Of a DNA stretch of 64,000 bases, positions 42,247 through 51,275 are shown in pieces. Below the pieces are notes generated by a model that was not told the origin of the DNA, made no database searches, and saw only the letters and a program-made list of their open reading frames with translations. Within the stretch, counting starts at the first letter, position 1. Each line of letters opens with the position of its first letter. The stretch is taken from the NCBI RefSeq assembly GCF_000426665.1, contig NZ_AUFU01000010.1, positions 1 to 64,000 of the forward strand, read 5' to 3'. This DNA comes from Centipeda artemidis DSM 19719. Lineage in GTDB: Bacteria; Bacillota; Negativicutes; Selenomonadales; Selenomonadaceae. Position numbers and translations under genes: made by a program.

Positions 42247-43388
42247 TGGCGGCGCAGTGCGGAAAGCGGCGTCCCGAGTGGGCGGCGGTGCCGACGCCCT
42301 CCTATCTCGTCTATGAAGAGCTGCTGACGCACAATCTCGAAATCCTCAAGGGGCTTGCGGAGCGCACGGGGGCAAAGGTGCTGCTCGCGCAAAAATGCTT
42401 CTCGATGTATTATTACTATCCGCTCATCGGGCGGTATCTCGCGGGGACGACGGCGAGCGGAATCTACGAAGCGCGGCTCTCGCAGGAGGAGATGGGCAAG
42501 GAAAATCACGTCTTTAAGCCCGCCTATGAAGCGGAGGAAATCACTGCGCTCGCGGCGATCTGTGATCACATCGTGTTCAACTCCTTTTCCCAGTGGGAAC
42601 GATTCGGCGCGGCGGCACGCGCGCAGGGGGCATCCTGCGGCATCCGCATCAACCCGGAGTGCTCGACGCAGGAGCACGCGATCTACGATCCGTGCGCGCC
42701 CGGCTCGCGCCTCGGCGTGAAGATCGCGGAATTTCCGGAGACCCTGCCCGAGGGGATCGACGGTCTGCACTTTCACACGCTCTGCGAGCAGGGGGCGGAC
42801 GCGCTCGCCGTGACGCTCGCAGCGGTGGAGGAGAAGTTCGGGAACTATCTGCACGGGCTGAAATGGCTGAATTTTGGCGGCGGACATCACATCACGCGCG
42901 CGGATTACGACATCGCCCTGCTGGAAGAGTTGATTCGTCATGTGCAGGAGACCTACGACGTCGCCGTTTACCTTGAGCCGGGGGAGGCGGTCGCGCTGAA
43001 TGCGGGGTATCTCGCGGCGTCCGTGCTCGATGTGCGCGCGGACGGCAACGTGATCCTCAATACGTCCGCCGCCTGCCATATGCCCGACGTGATTGAGATG
43101 CCCTACCGTCCGCCCGTCGTCGGCGCGGGCGAAGCGGGGGAGAAGGCGCATACCTATACGCTCGCGGGGCCGACCTGTCTCGCGGGTGACACGATCGGGA
43201 CGTATTCGTTTGACGCGCCGCTCGCGCCGGGCGACCGCGTCGTGTTCGGCGATATGGCGATTTACACGATGGTGAAGAACAACACGTTCAACGGGATGCC
43301 GCTCCCGCACATCGTCGCCGTCGATCCGTCGGGTGCGTGGGAGATCGTGCGCTCCTTCGGCTATGAGGACTTTAAGATGCGGCTGTGA
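42246..43388 (+). CDS. nspC: Carboxynorspermidine/carboxyspermidine decarboxylase
   Basis: NspC, a PLP-dependent alanine-racemase-fold decarboxylase, converts carboxyspermidine to spermidine. Lys50 in VLLAQKCFSMYYYYPL is the expected Schiff-base lysine. Other conserved parts are GIRINPECSTQEHAIYDPC, DGLHFHTLCEQ, LNFGGGHHITRADYD and EPGEAVALNAGYL; CLAGDT supplies the active-site Cys of the partner subunit. 380 residues is normal. It is coupled to the dehydrogenase (TGATG). The folate operon begins 33 bases downstream. Confidence 0.95.
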   Translation: MAAQCGKRRPEWAAVPTPSYLVYEELLTHNLEILKGLAERTGAKVLLAQKCFSMYYYYPLIGRYLAGTTASGIYEARLSQEEMGKENHVFKPAYEAEEITALAAICDHIVFNSFSQWERFGAAARAQGASCGIRINPECSTQEHAIYDPCAPGSRLGVKIAEFPETLPEGIDGLHFHTLCEQGADALAVTLAAVEEKFGNYLHGLKWLNFGGGHHITRADYDIALLEELIRHVQETYDVAVYLEPGEAVALNAGYLAASVLDVRADGNVILNTSAACHMPDVIEMPYRPPVVGAGEAGEKAHTYTLAGPTCLAGDTIGTYSFDAPLAPGDRVVFGDMAIYTMVKNNTFNGMPLPHIVAVDPSGAWEIVRSFGYEDFKMRL

Positions 43389-43421
43389 GCGGTGTGGTGG
43401 GAATCAAAGGAGCATGAATCA

Positions 43422-44012
43422 ATGAAAAAGCAGACCCGGGGCGGAGCGCCCGATCTCCCGCGTGCGGCGGCGGCGATGCGGGAGTTCCTTGCGGCGTTGG
43501 GCGTTGACGCCATGTCCTGTGGGATGTCGGAGACGCCCACGCGGACGGCGGAGCTGTACGCGGAGCTCTTTGCGGGGCTGCGGAACGATCCCGCCGCGCT
43601 GTGGGCGGAGACGATGACCGAGGACACGGCGGGACTCGTCGCCGTGCGGGATATTCCCTTTTACTCCATGTGCGAGCATCATCTGCTCCCGTTCTTCGGG
43701 ACGGTCGATATTGTCTACCGTCCGCAGGGCGGGCGTGTGGCGGGGTTCGGCGTCTTTGCGCAGCTTGCCGCACTCTATGCGGCGCGACCGCAGCTGCAGG
43801 AGCGGTTGACGGCGCAGATCGCGGATGAGATCATGCGCGGGCTCGGGGCGGCGGGCGTGCTCGTCGTCGTTCGCGCGCGGCAGCTCTGCATGATGATGCG
43901 CGGGGAGCGCGCACATGGGACGCAGACGGTCACGGCGGAATGCCGCGGTGCGTTCCGGTCGGATGCGGCGGAGTCTGCCGCCGCGTGGCAGATGCTGGGA
44001 GTACATGAATGA
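43422..44012 (+). CDS. folE: GTP cyclohydrolase I
   Basis: FolE opens the folate pathway by converting GTP to dihydroneopterin triphosphate. The start 43422 follows AAAGGAGC. Zinc ligands are Cys84 and His87 in SMCEHHLLPF and a later Cys in RQLCMMMRG. GFGVFAQLAALYA replaces the family's typical GLSKLARIVEMYA, so the central helix is somewhat unusual. 196 residues. It overlaps folP by four bases. Confidence 0.93.
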   Translation: MKKQTRGGAPDLPRAAAAMREFLAALGVDAMSCGMSETPTRTAELYAELFAGLRNDPAALWAETMTEDTAGLVAVRDIPFYSMCEHHLLPFFGTVDIVYRPQGGRVAGFGVFAQLAALYAARPQLQERLTAQIADEIMRGLGAAGVLVVVRARQLCMMMRGERAHGTQTVTAECRGAFRSDAAESAAAWQMLGVHE

Positions 44013-44857
44013 CGGCAAAGAGAATCTATCGGTTTCGTGACGGAAAGAGCCTGACGCTCGGAGAGCGCACGCTCGTCATGGGGATTTTGAACGTGACGCC
44101 CGATTCGTTCTCGGACGGGGGGCGATGGAATACGCGGGAGCGCGCGCTCCGGCATATGGAAGAGATGGTACGGGACGGTGCGGACATCGTCGACGTCGGC
44201 GCGGAATCGAGCCGTCCCGGCTTTGTGCCGATGGGCGCCGCGGAGGAGATGGAGCGGCTGATGCCGCTGCTCGAAGCCGTCCTGCGGGAATGCCCCGTGC
44301 CCGTCTCCGTCGATACGTTCAAGGCGGAGACGGCGCGTGCGGCGCTCGCGGCGGGGGCGCACATCCTCAACGACATTTGGGGTCTGCAATACGCCGAAGA
44401 GCCGGGCGAAATGGCGCGCGCGGCGGCAGCGGCGAACGCGCCCGTCGTCGTCATGCACAATCAAAACGGCACGGAATACGACAGGGATATCATCGCGGCG
44501 ATGCGGGAATTTTTTACAGTCTCCATGGAAATTGCGGATGCGGCGGGGCTGTCTAGGGAGAACATTATCCTCGATCCCGGCATCGGCTTTGGCAAGACGC
44601 CCGCGGCGAATATGCATGTGATGCGGCGTATGGACGAGCTGATTTCCTATGACGGGGCGGACTATCCTCTGCTCCTCGGCGCGAGCCGCAAGAGCTTTAT
44701 CGGAGCGGCGCTTGACCTGCCCGTGGAGGAGCGCATGGAGGCGACAGGTGCGGCGTGCGTCCTCGGAATCCTGCGCGGTGCGTCTATTGTGCGCGTGCAT
44801 GATGTGAAGCCGATCGCGCGCATGTGCCGGATGACGGATGCGATATTGAGGGCGTAA
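44009..44857 (+). CDS. folP: Dihydropteroate synthase
   Basis: FolP joins the pterin diphosphate to p-aminobenzoate; it is the sulfonamide target. The TIM barrel has the two family signatures: GILNVTPDSFSDGG (residues 25-38) and DIVDVGAESSRPGF. DPGIGFGKT and LLGASRKSFIG contain the pterin- and PABA-site residues. 282 residues is typical. It lies in folE-folP-folB-folK/folA, with folB starting one base after its stop. Confidence 0.97.
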   Translation: MTAKRIYRFRDGKSLTLGERTLVMGILNVTPDSFSDGGRWNTRERALRHMEEMVRDGADIVDVGAESSRPGFVPMGAAEEMERLMPLLEAVLRECPVPVSVDTFKAETARAALAAGAHILNDIWGLQYAEEPGEMARAAAAANAPVVVMHNQNGTEYDRDIIAAMREFFTVSMEIADAAGLSRENIILDPGIGFGKTPAANMHVMRRMDELISYDGADYPLLLGASRKSFIGAALDLPVEERMEATGAACVLGILRGASIVRVHDVKPIARMCRMTDAILRA

Positions 44858-44858
44858 T

Positions 44859-45224
44859 ATGGATCGAATTTTTTTGCGCGGCATGACGTTCTCTGCATGT
44901 CACGGCGTGCTCCCGCATGAGCGCGAGAATTCGCAGCGATTTGTCGTGGATGCGGAGCTGCTGCTCGATTTGCACGAGGCGGGGGCGCGGGACGACCTTG
45001 ACGCGACGGCGAACTACGCGGAGCTCTATGAGATCGTGCGCGCCGTTGTGGAGGGCGCGCCGAAACGCCTCATCGAAGCCGTCGCCGAGGAGATCGCGGT
45101 GCGCGCTCTCGATGCGTTCCCGCGCGTACGCGCCGTGCGCGTGACCGTGCACAAGCCGGACGCACCGATCGGCGGCGTATTCGCCGATGTGGGCGTCGAT
45201 ATTGTGCGGCGTAGGGGACGGTGA
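44859..45224 (+). CDS. folB: Dihydroneopterin aldolase
   Basis: FolB cleaves dihydroneopterin to 6-hydroxymethyl-dihydropterin and glycolaldehyde. The 121-residue protein shows the family start (DRIFLRGMTFSACHGVLPHE), the central NYAELYEIVRAVVEGAPKRLIEAVAEEIA (in two halves) and the C-terminal VRVTVHKPDAPI. The catalytic Lys is in the last segment. It is coupled to the folK-folA gene by an overlap at 45221-45227. Confidence 0.95.
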   Translation: MDRIFLRGMTFSACHGVLPHERENSQRFVVDAELLLDLHEAGARDDLDATANYAELYEIVRAVVEGAPKRLIEAVAEEIAVRALDAFPRVRAVRVTVHKPDAPIGGVFADVGVDIVRRRGR

Positions 45225-45226
45225 CG

Positions 45227-46192
45227 ATGCAGACGGCATACATCGGGCTCGGGGCAAATCTCGGCGACCGCGGCGAGACGATGCGGGAGGCTCTGCGCCG
45301 CATCGCCGCGCATCCTCGGATGCGGCTTGCGGAGGTATCGGCGTTCTACGAGACGCCCCCGTGGGGAAAGACGGATCAGCCGTCCTTTCTCAATGCCGCT
45401 GCCTGCGTCACGTTTGACATGTCACCGCAGGAATTGCTTGAGGTACTGCAGGGGATAGAGCGCGATCTCGGCAGGGTGCGGCGCGAGCATTGGGGTGCAC
45501 GTACGATCGACCTTGATATCCTGCATATCGATGACGTGGAGACGGCGGGGGCGGAGCTTACACTGCCGCATCCCTACCTCTGCGAGCGCGCCTTTGTGCT
45601 CGTGCCGCTCGCAGAGATTGAGCCGCGCCTTGTCGTGCGCGGAAAGACGGTGACAGCGTGGTGTGCGGGAGTTGATACGTCCGGCATTGTGCGCGCGCCG
45701 GAGCTGGCCGCACCCTATCCGCTCGAACTCATCGCGGCGGTGGATGAGGATATGGGCATCGGGCGCGCGGGCGGACTGCTGACGTCCTGCGCCGAGGATA
45801 TGGCGCATTTCCGTGCGGAGACGACCGGGGGCATCGTCATCATGGGGCGGCGCACGATGAAGAGCCTGCCGGGCAAGCAGCCGCTCGCAGGACGGGAGAA
45901 CATCGTGCTCTCGCGGACGCTTGACCGCGCGGACGGCTTTCATATCGTACACGACCTCGCGGCGCTTTGGCATCTGCTCGGGCGGCTGGATTCCGATGCG
46001 GCGCGCCGCATCTTTGCGATTGGCGGGGAGGAATGTTACCGCGTGCTCCTGCCGTATGTGCATCGCGCGCATGTGACGCGTCTCATGGGCAGATACGGCG
46101 CGGATACCTTTCTGCCGCCGCTCACGGATTTTGCACGGACGGCGGCGCGCGCAGGAAAAGACTGTATCTTTGAAATTTACGACAGAATCTAG
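45227..46192 (+). CDS. folK: Fused HPPK-dihydrofolate reductase (FolK-FolA)
   Basis: Residues 1 to about 150 are a full 6-hydroxymethyl-dihydropterin pyrophosphokinase ([42 protein letters not shown]). Residues about 165-321 are a dihydrofolate reductase: [24 protein letters not shown] with the catalytic acid, [32 protein letters not shown] and THVTRL-like AHVTRLMG. The usual Pro-Trp before the catalytic acid is missing (LLTSC instead). ATG 45227 is preferred over GTG 45221 because AGGGG lies ten bases before it. The first and last enzymes flanking DHPS are thus made as one chain. Confidence 0.9.
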   Translation: MQTAYIGLGANLGDRGETMREALRRIAAHPRMRLAEVSAFYETPPWGKTDQPSFLNAAACVTFDMSPQELLEVLQGIERDLGRVRREHWGARTIDLDILHIDDVETAGAELTLPHPYLCERAFVLVPLAEIEPRLVVRGKTVTAWCAGVDTSGIVRAPELAAPYPLELIAAVDEDMGIGRAGGLLTSCAEDMAHFRAETTGGIVIMGRRTMKSLPGKQPLAGRENIVLSRTLDRADGFHIVHDLAALWHLLGRLDSDAARRIFAIGGEECYRVLLPYVHRAHVTRLMGRYGADTFLPPLTDFARTAARAGKDCIFEIYDRI

Positions 46193-46202
46193 GAAGAATG
46201 CG

Positions 46203-46898
46203 ATGGCAAAAGCAATTTTTCAAAACGACTGGCAGGAGCTGCTTGCACCGGAGATGGCACAGCCGTATTACAGCGAGCTGCGCGCGTTTCTCATCCAGGA
46301 ATATCGAACGCGGCGCGTTTATCCCGATATGTATGCGATTTTCAATGCTATGCACTATACGAGTTTTGCCGATACGAAGGTTGTCATCCTTGGACAGGAT
46401 CCCTATCACGGCGACGGGCAGGCGCACGGGCTTTCGTTCTCCGTGCAGGTCGGGATTGCGCCGCCGCCGTCCCTGCTCAACATCTACAAGGAACTGCAGG
46501 ATGATCTCGGCATCGCGCCGCCGAACCACGGCTGTCTCATCCCGTGGGCGCGCCGCGGCGTGCTCCTCCTCAACACCGTGCTCACCGTCCGCGCACATGC
46601 GGCGGCGTCGCATCAGGGGCATGGCTGGGAGCAGTTCACGGATCACATCATCCGTCTGCTCGGCGCGCGGGAGCGTCCGCTGGCGTTCATCCTGTGGGGC
46701 AGTCCCGCACGGCGCAAGCGCGCGCTTATCACGAATCCCGCACATTTCATCGTCGAGTCGCCGCATCCGAGCCCGCTCTCGGCACACCGCGGATTCTTCG
46801 GCAGCCGCCCGTTCTCGCGCGTGAACGATTTCCTCGTACGCGCGGGTGAGACGCCGATCGAGTGGGCGCTGCCGCCGGCAGAGGAAATCAATGTATGA
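46203..46898 (+). CDS. ung: Uracil-DNA glycosylase (family 1)
   Basis: Ung removes uracil from DNA. The start at 46203 follows AGGAAG and gives the standard N-terminus. GQDPYHG at residues 64-70 contains the catalytic Asp66, and [17 protein letters not shown] contains the DNA-intercalating loop; [12 protein letters not shown] is also conserved. 231 residues is normal. It begins 10 bases after the folate operon and may be the operon's last gene. Confidence 0.97.
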   Translation: MAKAIFQNDWQELLAPEMAQPYYSELRAFLIQEYRTRRVYPDMYAIFNAMHYTSFADTKVVILGQDPYHGDGQAHGLSFSVQVGIAPPPSLLNIYKELQDDLGIAPPNHGCLIPWARRGVLLLNTVLTVRAHAAASHQGHGWEQFTDHIIRLLGARERPLAFILWGSPARRKRALITNPAHFIVESPHPSPLSAHRGFFGSRPFSRVNDFLVRAGETPIEWALPPAEEINV

Positions 46899-46929
46899 AC
46901 GAAAGTCTCGTCTCGAAAGGAGCATCCAT

Positions 46930-48084
46930 ATGAATATCAAGGGAATGCGTCTCGTCTGCGCACTTGGACTCGTCTTTTGTCTCGGCGGCTGCGGCGCGCC
47001 GGGTGCGTCGTCGAAGGCATCTGCGGAGATGCCGCGCGGCATCGTACAGAAAAATCAGCCGAAGGACGGGCAGGCGGAGATCTATCTCGCGGGCGGATGC
47101 TTTTGGGGGACGGAGCTCTATACGAGTCTCGTGTACGGTGTCGTCTCCGCCGAGAGCGGCTATGCGAACGGCAAGACCGTGAACCCGACCTATGAGGAGG
47201 TATGCAGCGGCAGCGGACATGCGGAGACGGTGCATGTCGTCTACGATCCGCGCATTGTATCGCTCGACGAGCTGCTGAATGTGTTCTATGACTCGATTGA
47301 CCCGACGACGCAGGATCGGCAGGGCAACGACGTCGGGCGGCAGTACCGTTCGGGGATTTACTATGTGCCGAACGCGGACGGGAGCGAGACGGCGGACGAG
47401 CGCACGATCCGCGCATCGCTGGACGCGCTGCAAAAACGCATCGGCAAGCCGATCGCCGTTGAGATGGGCCCGATTGTGAATTTTTACCGCGCGGAGGAGG
47501 GGCATCAGGAATACCTCACAAAGAACCCGAACGGCTACTGCCACATCTCGCCCGCAAAGATCGCGGAGATGCGTGAAAAGCACGCCGCCGCGGAGAAAGC
47601 CGCCGCAGAGAAGCAGACGGCACAGCGTCCGAGCCGCACCTATGAAAAGCCGTCGGATGCGGAGCTGAAGGAAAAGCTGACGGATATGCAGTACGCGGTG
47701 ACGCAGGAAAAGGCGACCGAGCCGCCGTTCCGCAACGAATACGATCACGAGTTCCGCGCGGGCATCTACTGCGACATCACGACGGGCGAGCCGCTCTTTG
47801 TCTCGACGGACAAATATGACTCGGGCTGCGGATGGCCGGCGTTCTCGCGCCCCATCGACGATGCGCTCATCGCGGAGCATGAGGATCGCTCGTTCGGTAT
47901 GGTGCGCACGGAGGTCACGGCGGCGGGCAGCGGCGCGCATCTCGGGCATGTCTTTGACGACGGCCCGCAGGCGAGCGGCGGCCTGCGCTACTGCATCAAC
48001 AGCGCTTCCCTGCGCTTTATCCCGAAGGAGGACATGGAGGCGGAGGGCTACGGTGACTATCTCTATCTTCTTGAAAATCAATAA
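46930..48084 (+). CDS. msrAB: Bifunctional methionine sulfoxide reductase MsrA-MsrB lipoprotein
   Basis: The enzyme repairs both S- and R-methionine sulfoxides of envelope proteins. A lipoprotein signal with lipobox LGGC (Cys21) places it on the outside of the inner membrane or on the outer membrane. MsrA (about 50-205) has catalytic Cys57 in GGCFWGTE. MsrB (about 250-380) has [10 protein letters not shown] and the C-terminal [11 protein letters not shown] catalytic Cys. The usual MsrB zinc CxxC pairs are absent. The start ATG 46930 follows AAAGGAGC. 384 residues. No thioredoxin-like CcdA domain is fused, so the reductant is external. Confidence 0.94.
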   Translation: MNIKGMRLVCALGLVFCLGGCGAPGASSKASAEMPRGIVQKNQPKDGQAEIYLAGGCFWGTELYTSLVYGVVSAESGYANGKTVNPTYEEVCSGSGHAETVHVVYDPRIVSLDELLNVFYDSIDPTTQDRQGNDVGRQYRSGIYYVPNADGSETADERTIRASLDALQKRIGKPIAVEMGPIVNFYRAEEGHQEYLTKNPNGYCHISPAKIAEMREKHAAAEKAAAEKQTAQRPSRTYEKPSDAELKEKLTDMQYAVTQEKATEPPFRNEYDHEFRAGIYCDITTGEPLFVSTDKYDSGCGWPAFSRPIDDALIAEHEDRSFGMVRTEVTAAGSGAHLGHVFDDGPQASGGLRYCINSASLRFIPKEDMEAEGYGDYLYLLENQ

Positions 48085-48159
48085 AGCTCATAACTGTGCC
48101 GCTTCCGAGGATTGCGGCGCAGCGCTGTATTCTTGTTTCAATGGAAAGAAGATGTTTTT

Positions 48160-50148
48160 ATGAAAATGGAAAAGGGGAAAATTCTTGCGCGCCTGGTTTG
48201 CGGCGCACTGCTCGCGTCCGGTCATCACGCCTATGCTGCATCGGCAGCGGATGATGCGCAGGGCATGGACACCTACACGCTGGGGGACGTCGTTGTGACG
48301 GCGACTCGAAGCGAGAAGAACGATGTGGATGTTCCGGCGGCGACGACGGTGATCACGGCGGATGAGATCAAGGCGAGCGGAGCGGCACATGCGTCCGATG
48401 CGCTTGCACAGGTCAATGGATTTACATACAAATCCTTTGGCCCGAACGGTGCGTCGATGGGATCTATGACGAACGAGGTGAATCTGCGCGGCGTAAAGGG
48501 CGGCGCGCTTGTACTCATGAACGGCAATCCGATCTCGTGGCGCGGAAAATACAATCTCGATGCGATTCCGGCATCCGCTATCGAGCGCATTGAGGTTGTG
48601 AAGGGCAGCGGATCCGTGCTCTACGGCAGTGAAGCGGTGAGCGGCGTTGTCAATATCATCACGAAGCAGCACGTGCAGAACGAGGTTCATGCAGGATTCG
48701 GCAGCTATGGACAGCGCAGTGCCGGCATGAGCGTCGGGGATGACCGCTTCAGCGTGTATTATAACTACGATAAGTGGGGACATCAAAACGGGCTGACCTA
48801 TACGAATGTTGCTCAGACGCGGTTCAAGGGAGAAACGCGGACGGACATTCATGATGTAGAGAAGAAAAATCTTGGCATCGGCTATCATATCAACCCGCGT
48901 TTGGATTTCCTGTTCAATCTCTATGAATCCTCTGCGCGTTACCAACGCTATGTGATGGCGCGTCATGCGGGCAGCATCCCGCTGACCATCGGAGAGCCGT
49001 ATAACAACCGCAAATACGAGACGAAGCAGTACGTCACCCAGCTCAACTACCATGATGCAGATTGGAAAGGAAGTCTGTACTTTAATACGAGTACGATGGA
49101 ATTTGCGGGATCGGTGTACTTTAACGGAAGGGGCGGCGCGCGCACGCCGGACGGGTTCTACGATTCGCGCGAGAAAAATATGACCTACGGGCTGGATCTT
49201 CAGCGGACATGGCAGGTCAATGCTAAGGCGACGGCGATTCTCGGTGTCGATTTCGAGCATGAATATTATGCCGCGCTCCCGACGGTCGCGAGTAATAAGG
49301 ACGACCGATATTCCCGCAACAATTGGGGTATTTTCGGTCAGTGGGAGCAGCGCTTTGACGAGCGCAATACGGGGATCTTCGGTCTGCGCGAGACGTGGAC
49401 GACGGGCGCGGCGAAGCGGCAGAATTTCCACAATCTCAGCGCATCGGGACAGTGGCTGCATAAACTGAACGCCGAGAGCAGTCTCTATTTGAACATCAGT
49501 CAGTCGTTTGTCATGCCGACCTTCGCGCAGATGTACGGGGAGAACGGGCGGCAGCTGCCTGCATCCAATCTGCGTCCGCAGACGGGGGTTAATTACGAAA
49601 TCGGCTGGAAGAAATCGCACGGCGGACACATATGGAAAGCCGCACTCTTCCATATGAACGTTAAGGATAATATCACGGCAAAGGTGAATACGGGAAGAAC
49701 CGAATATCAATACACGAATGAGGATTTCCGCAATACGGGTGTGGAGCTCTCCGCGGATATTAGGGGGACACACGGATTTTCCTACAACTGGGGACTGACG
49801 TGGCAGAACCCGGAGACGAACAGCACGGCTGTTGCGGGCGGGTGGGACCGCGCGTTTGGCAAGATTCAGCTTACGGGCGGCATACACTATCAAAAAGGGA
49901 AATGGAACTCCGCACTCACGGCGTCCTATCTCGCCTCGCGCGTGCAGTCACCGTCGGCACAGCGTTCCTATGCGGCAAAGCCTTATCTGCTCACGACGTG
50001 GAACACAAGCTATGCGCCGGACGATCACAGTGAGATCAGTCTGCGGATTGACAATGTGCTCGACCGCAAGGATACGACGATGCACAGCGGAACAGTTTAT
50101 TATACGGCGCCTATCAATTATCTGCTGAGTTACAGCTACAGGTTCTAA
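48160..50148 (+). CDS. TonB-dependent outer-membrane receptor
   Basis: An active importer of a metal chelate, haem or cobalamin. A signal peptide covers residues 1 to about 28 (ending HAYAASA). A TonB-box-like segment (DTYTLGDVVVTATR) is followed by the plug domain, with ITADEIKASGAAHASDAL, VNLRGVKGGALVLMNG and IERIEVVKGSGSVLYGSEAVSGVVNIIT. The 22-strand barrel ends LLSYSYRF with terminal Phe. The start 48160 gives 662 residues. It is closest in style to CirA/BtuB-like receptors; the substrate cannot be determined. The downstream TIM-barrel gene is 39 bases away. Confidence 0.92.
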   Translation: MKMEKGKILARLVCGALLASGHHAYAASAADDAQGMDTYTLGDVVVTATRSEKNDVDVPAATTVITADEIKASGAAHASDALAQVNGFTYKSFGPNGASMGSMTNEVNLRGVKGGALVLMNGNPISWRGKYNLDAIPASAIERIEVVKGSGSVLYGSEAVSGVVNIITKQHVQNEVHAGFGSYGQRSAGMSVGDDRFSVYYNYDKWGHQNGLTYTNVAQTRFKGETRTDIHDVEKKNLGIGYHINPRLDFLFNLYESSARYQRYVMARHAGSIPLTIGEPYNNRKYETKQYVTQLNYHDADWKGSLYFNTSTMEFAGSVYFNGRGGARTPDGFYDSREKNMTYGLDLQRTWQVNAKATAILGVDFEHEYYAALPTVASNKDDRYSRNNWGIFGQWEQRFDERNTGIFGLRETWTTGAAKRQNFHNLSASGQWLHKLNAESSLYLNISQSFVMPTFAQMYGENGRQLPASNLRPQTGVNYEIGWKKSHGGHIWKAALFHMNVKDNITAKVNTGRTEYQYTNEDFRNTGVELSADIRGTHGFSYNWGLTWQNPETNSTAVAGGWDRAFGKIQLTGGIHYQKGKWNSALTASYLASRVQSPSAQRSYAAKPYLLTTWNTSYAPDDHSEISLRIDNVLDRKDTTMHSGTVYYTAPINYLLSYSYRF

Positions 50149-50187
50149 AGGGATAGACGCTGCAAAACGATTTAAGGGAGAATCGAA

Positions 50188-51162
50188 ATGGTGCAGCTCA
50201 TCAATGTTTCAAGTGCGGACTGCGACATCTGCAATCTGCCGGGCGGAACGCCGCAGGGCGTGGAGTCTCTTTTGCAGCGCTACGGGCTTGACGGCATTGA
50301 GTTTATGGTCTGCGATGCGAAGGACACGGGGCTTTTCCCCCGGCGCATCGTGCGCGGCATTCATCTGTGGTTTTACCCCTCTTGGATGCATTTTTGGCGC
50401 GGCAACGAGGAGCTGCTTGCGCGCGATTATGCACCAGAGCAGGTGCGCTGCATCTTCGGCGACTCGCGCGAGGAGTGGTTGACGCGCTTTCGTGATAACT
50501 TCCGCGTCGCGGGAGCGTGCGGGGCGGAGTACGCCGTTTTTCACGTCGCGCACGCGGGGCAGGGCGAGATCTTTGCGCGCAATTTTTTCTACGACGACAG
50601 GGATGTCGTCGAGGGGACGATCGAGGTTGTGCGCGAGCTCGTCTCGGCGCTGCCTCAGGAGTGTATGCTGCTCTATGAAAATCTCTGGTGGCCGGGACTG
50701 ACCTTTCGCGACCCCGCGCTCGCCGTGCGCCTCATTGAGGAGACACCGCACGAGCGGACGGGCTTTATGCTTGACACAGGGCATCTCATGAATACGAACT
50801 GGGATCTGCGCACGGAGGAGGAGGGCGTCGACTATGTGCTCGATACGATCGAGGGGCTTGCACGCTGCGACGAGGAGCTGGCCGCGCGCATCCGTGGGCT
50901 GCACCTGCATCAATCGCTCTCGGGGGCGCATGCGCGCACTGTGCAGGAGGCAGCGAGGCGCGGCGAGATGCCGGAGCGTCCGACGCCGCACGAGTCCATC
51001 GACTATGTGCTGCGCATCGACCGGCACGCGCCGCTCCATACAGCGCGTGCGCGAGAGATCGTCGACCGCGTGCGCCCGCAGTGGCTTGTCCATGAGTTTA
51101 TCCCCACGGATACGACGGACTGGGAGGAAAAACTCGCGGCGCAGACGGCGGCGATTCGGTGA
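50188..51162 (+). CDS. AP-endonuclease-2-type TIM-barrel protein (sugar isomerase-like)
   Basis: The 324-residue protein is of the xylose-isomerase-like TIM-barrel superfamily, which includes sugar isomerases/epimerases, endonuclease IV and some cobalt- or siderophore-linked enzymes. Metal-ligand-type residues appear in the expected order: DGIEFMVCD, YAVFHVAHAG, LLYENLWWPG (Glu), GFMLDTGHLMNT (Asp, His), IRGLHLHQSL and LVHEFIP. GGGAG lies before ATG 50188. Linkage to the TonB receptor suggests it acts on the imported ligand, but that is inference. Confidence 0.8.
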   Translation: MVQLINVSSADCDICNLPGGTPQGVESLLQRYGLDGIEFMVCDAKDTGLFPRRIVRGIHLWFYPSWMHFWRGNEELLARDYAPEQVRCIFGDSREEWLTRFRDNFRVAGACGAEYAVFHVAHAGQGEIFARNFFYDDRDVVEGTIEVVRELVSALPQECMLLYENLWWPGLTFRDPALAVRLIEETPHERTGFMLDTGHLMNTNWDLRTEEEGVDYVLDTIEGLARCDEELAARIRGLHLHQSLSGAHARTVQEAARRGEMPERPTPHESIDYVLRIDRHAPLHTARAREIVDRVRPQWLVHEFIPTDTTDWEEKLAAQTAAIR

Positions 51163-51201
51163 TGACTGTATGATAAAATATTAATTGTCTTATAAAGAGT
51201 C

Positions 51202-51230
51202 TTTTCATATATGGTGTTCTATGGTACAAT
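51202..51230 (+). promoter_or_regulatory. Promoter of the PAS chemoreceptor gene
   Basis: TTTTCA (51202-51207), 17 bases, TACAAT (51225-51230). Confidence 0.5.
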
Positions 51231-51275
51231 CTCTGAGAGAATGGGATGAGACTTTTGTCGTATGGAGGGATAAGA

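Noticed and set aside
48088-49893. Minus-strand open frame of about 600 codons opposite the TonB receptor
   Set aside because: Antisense shadow; the plus-strand receptor has a signal peptide, plug and barrel terminus.
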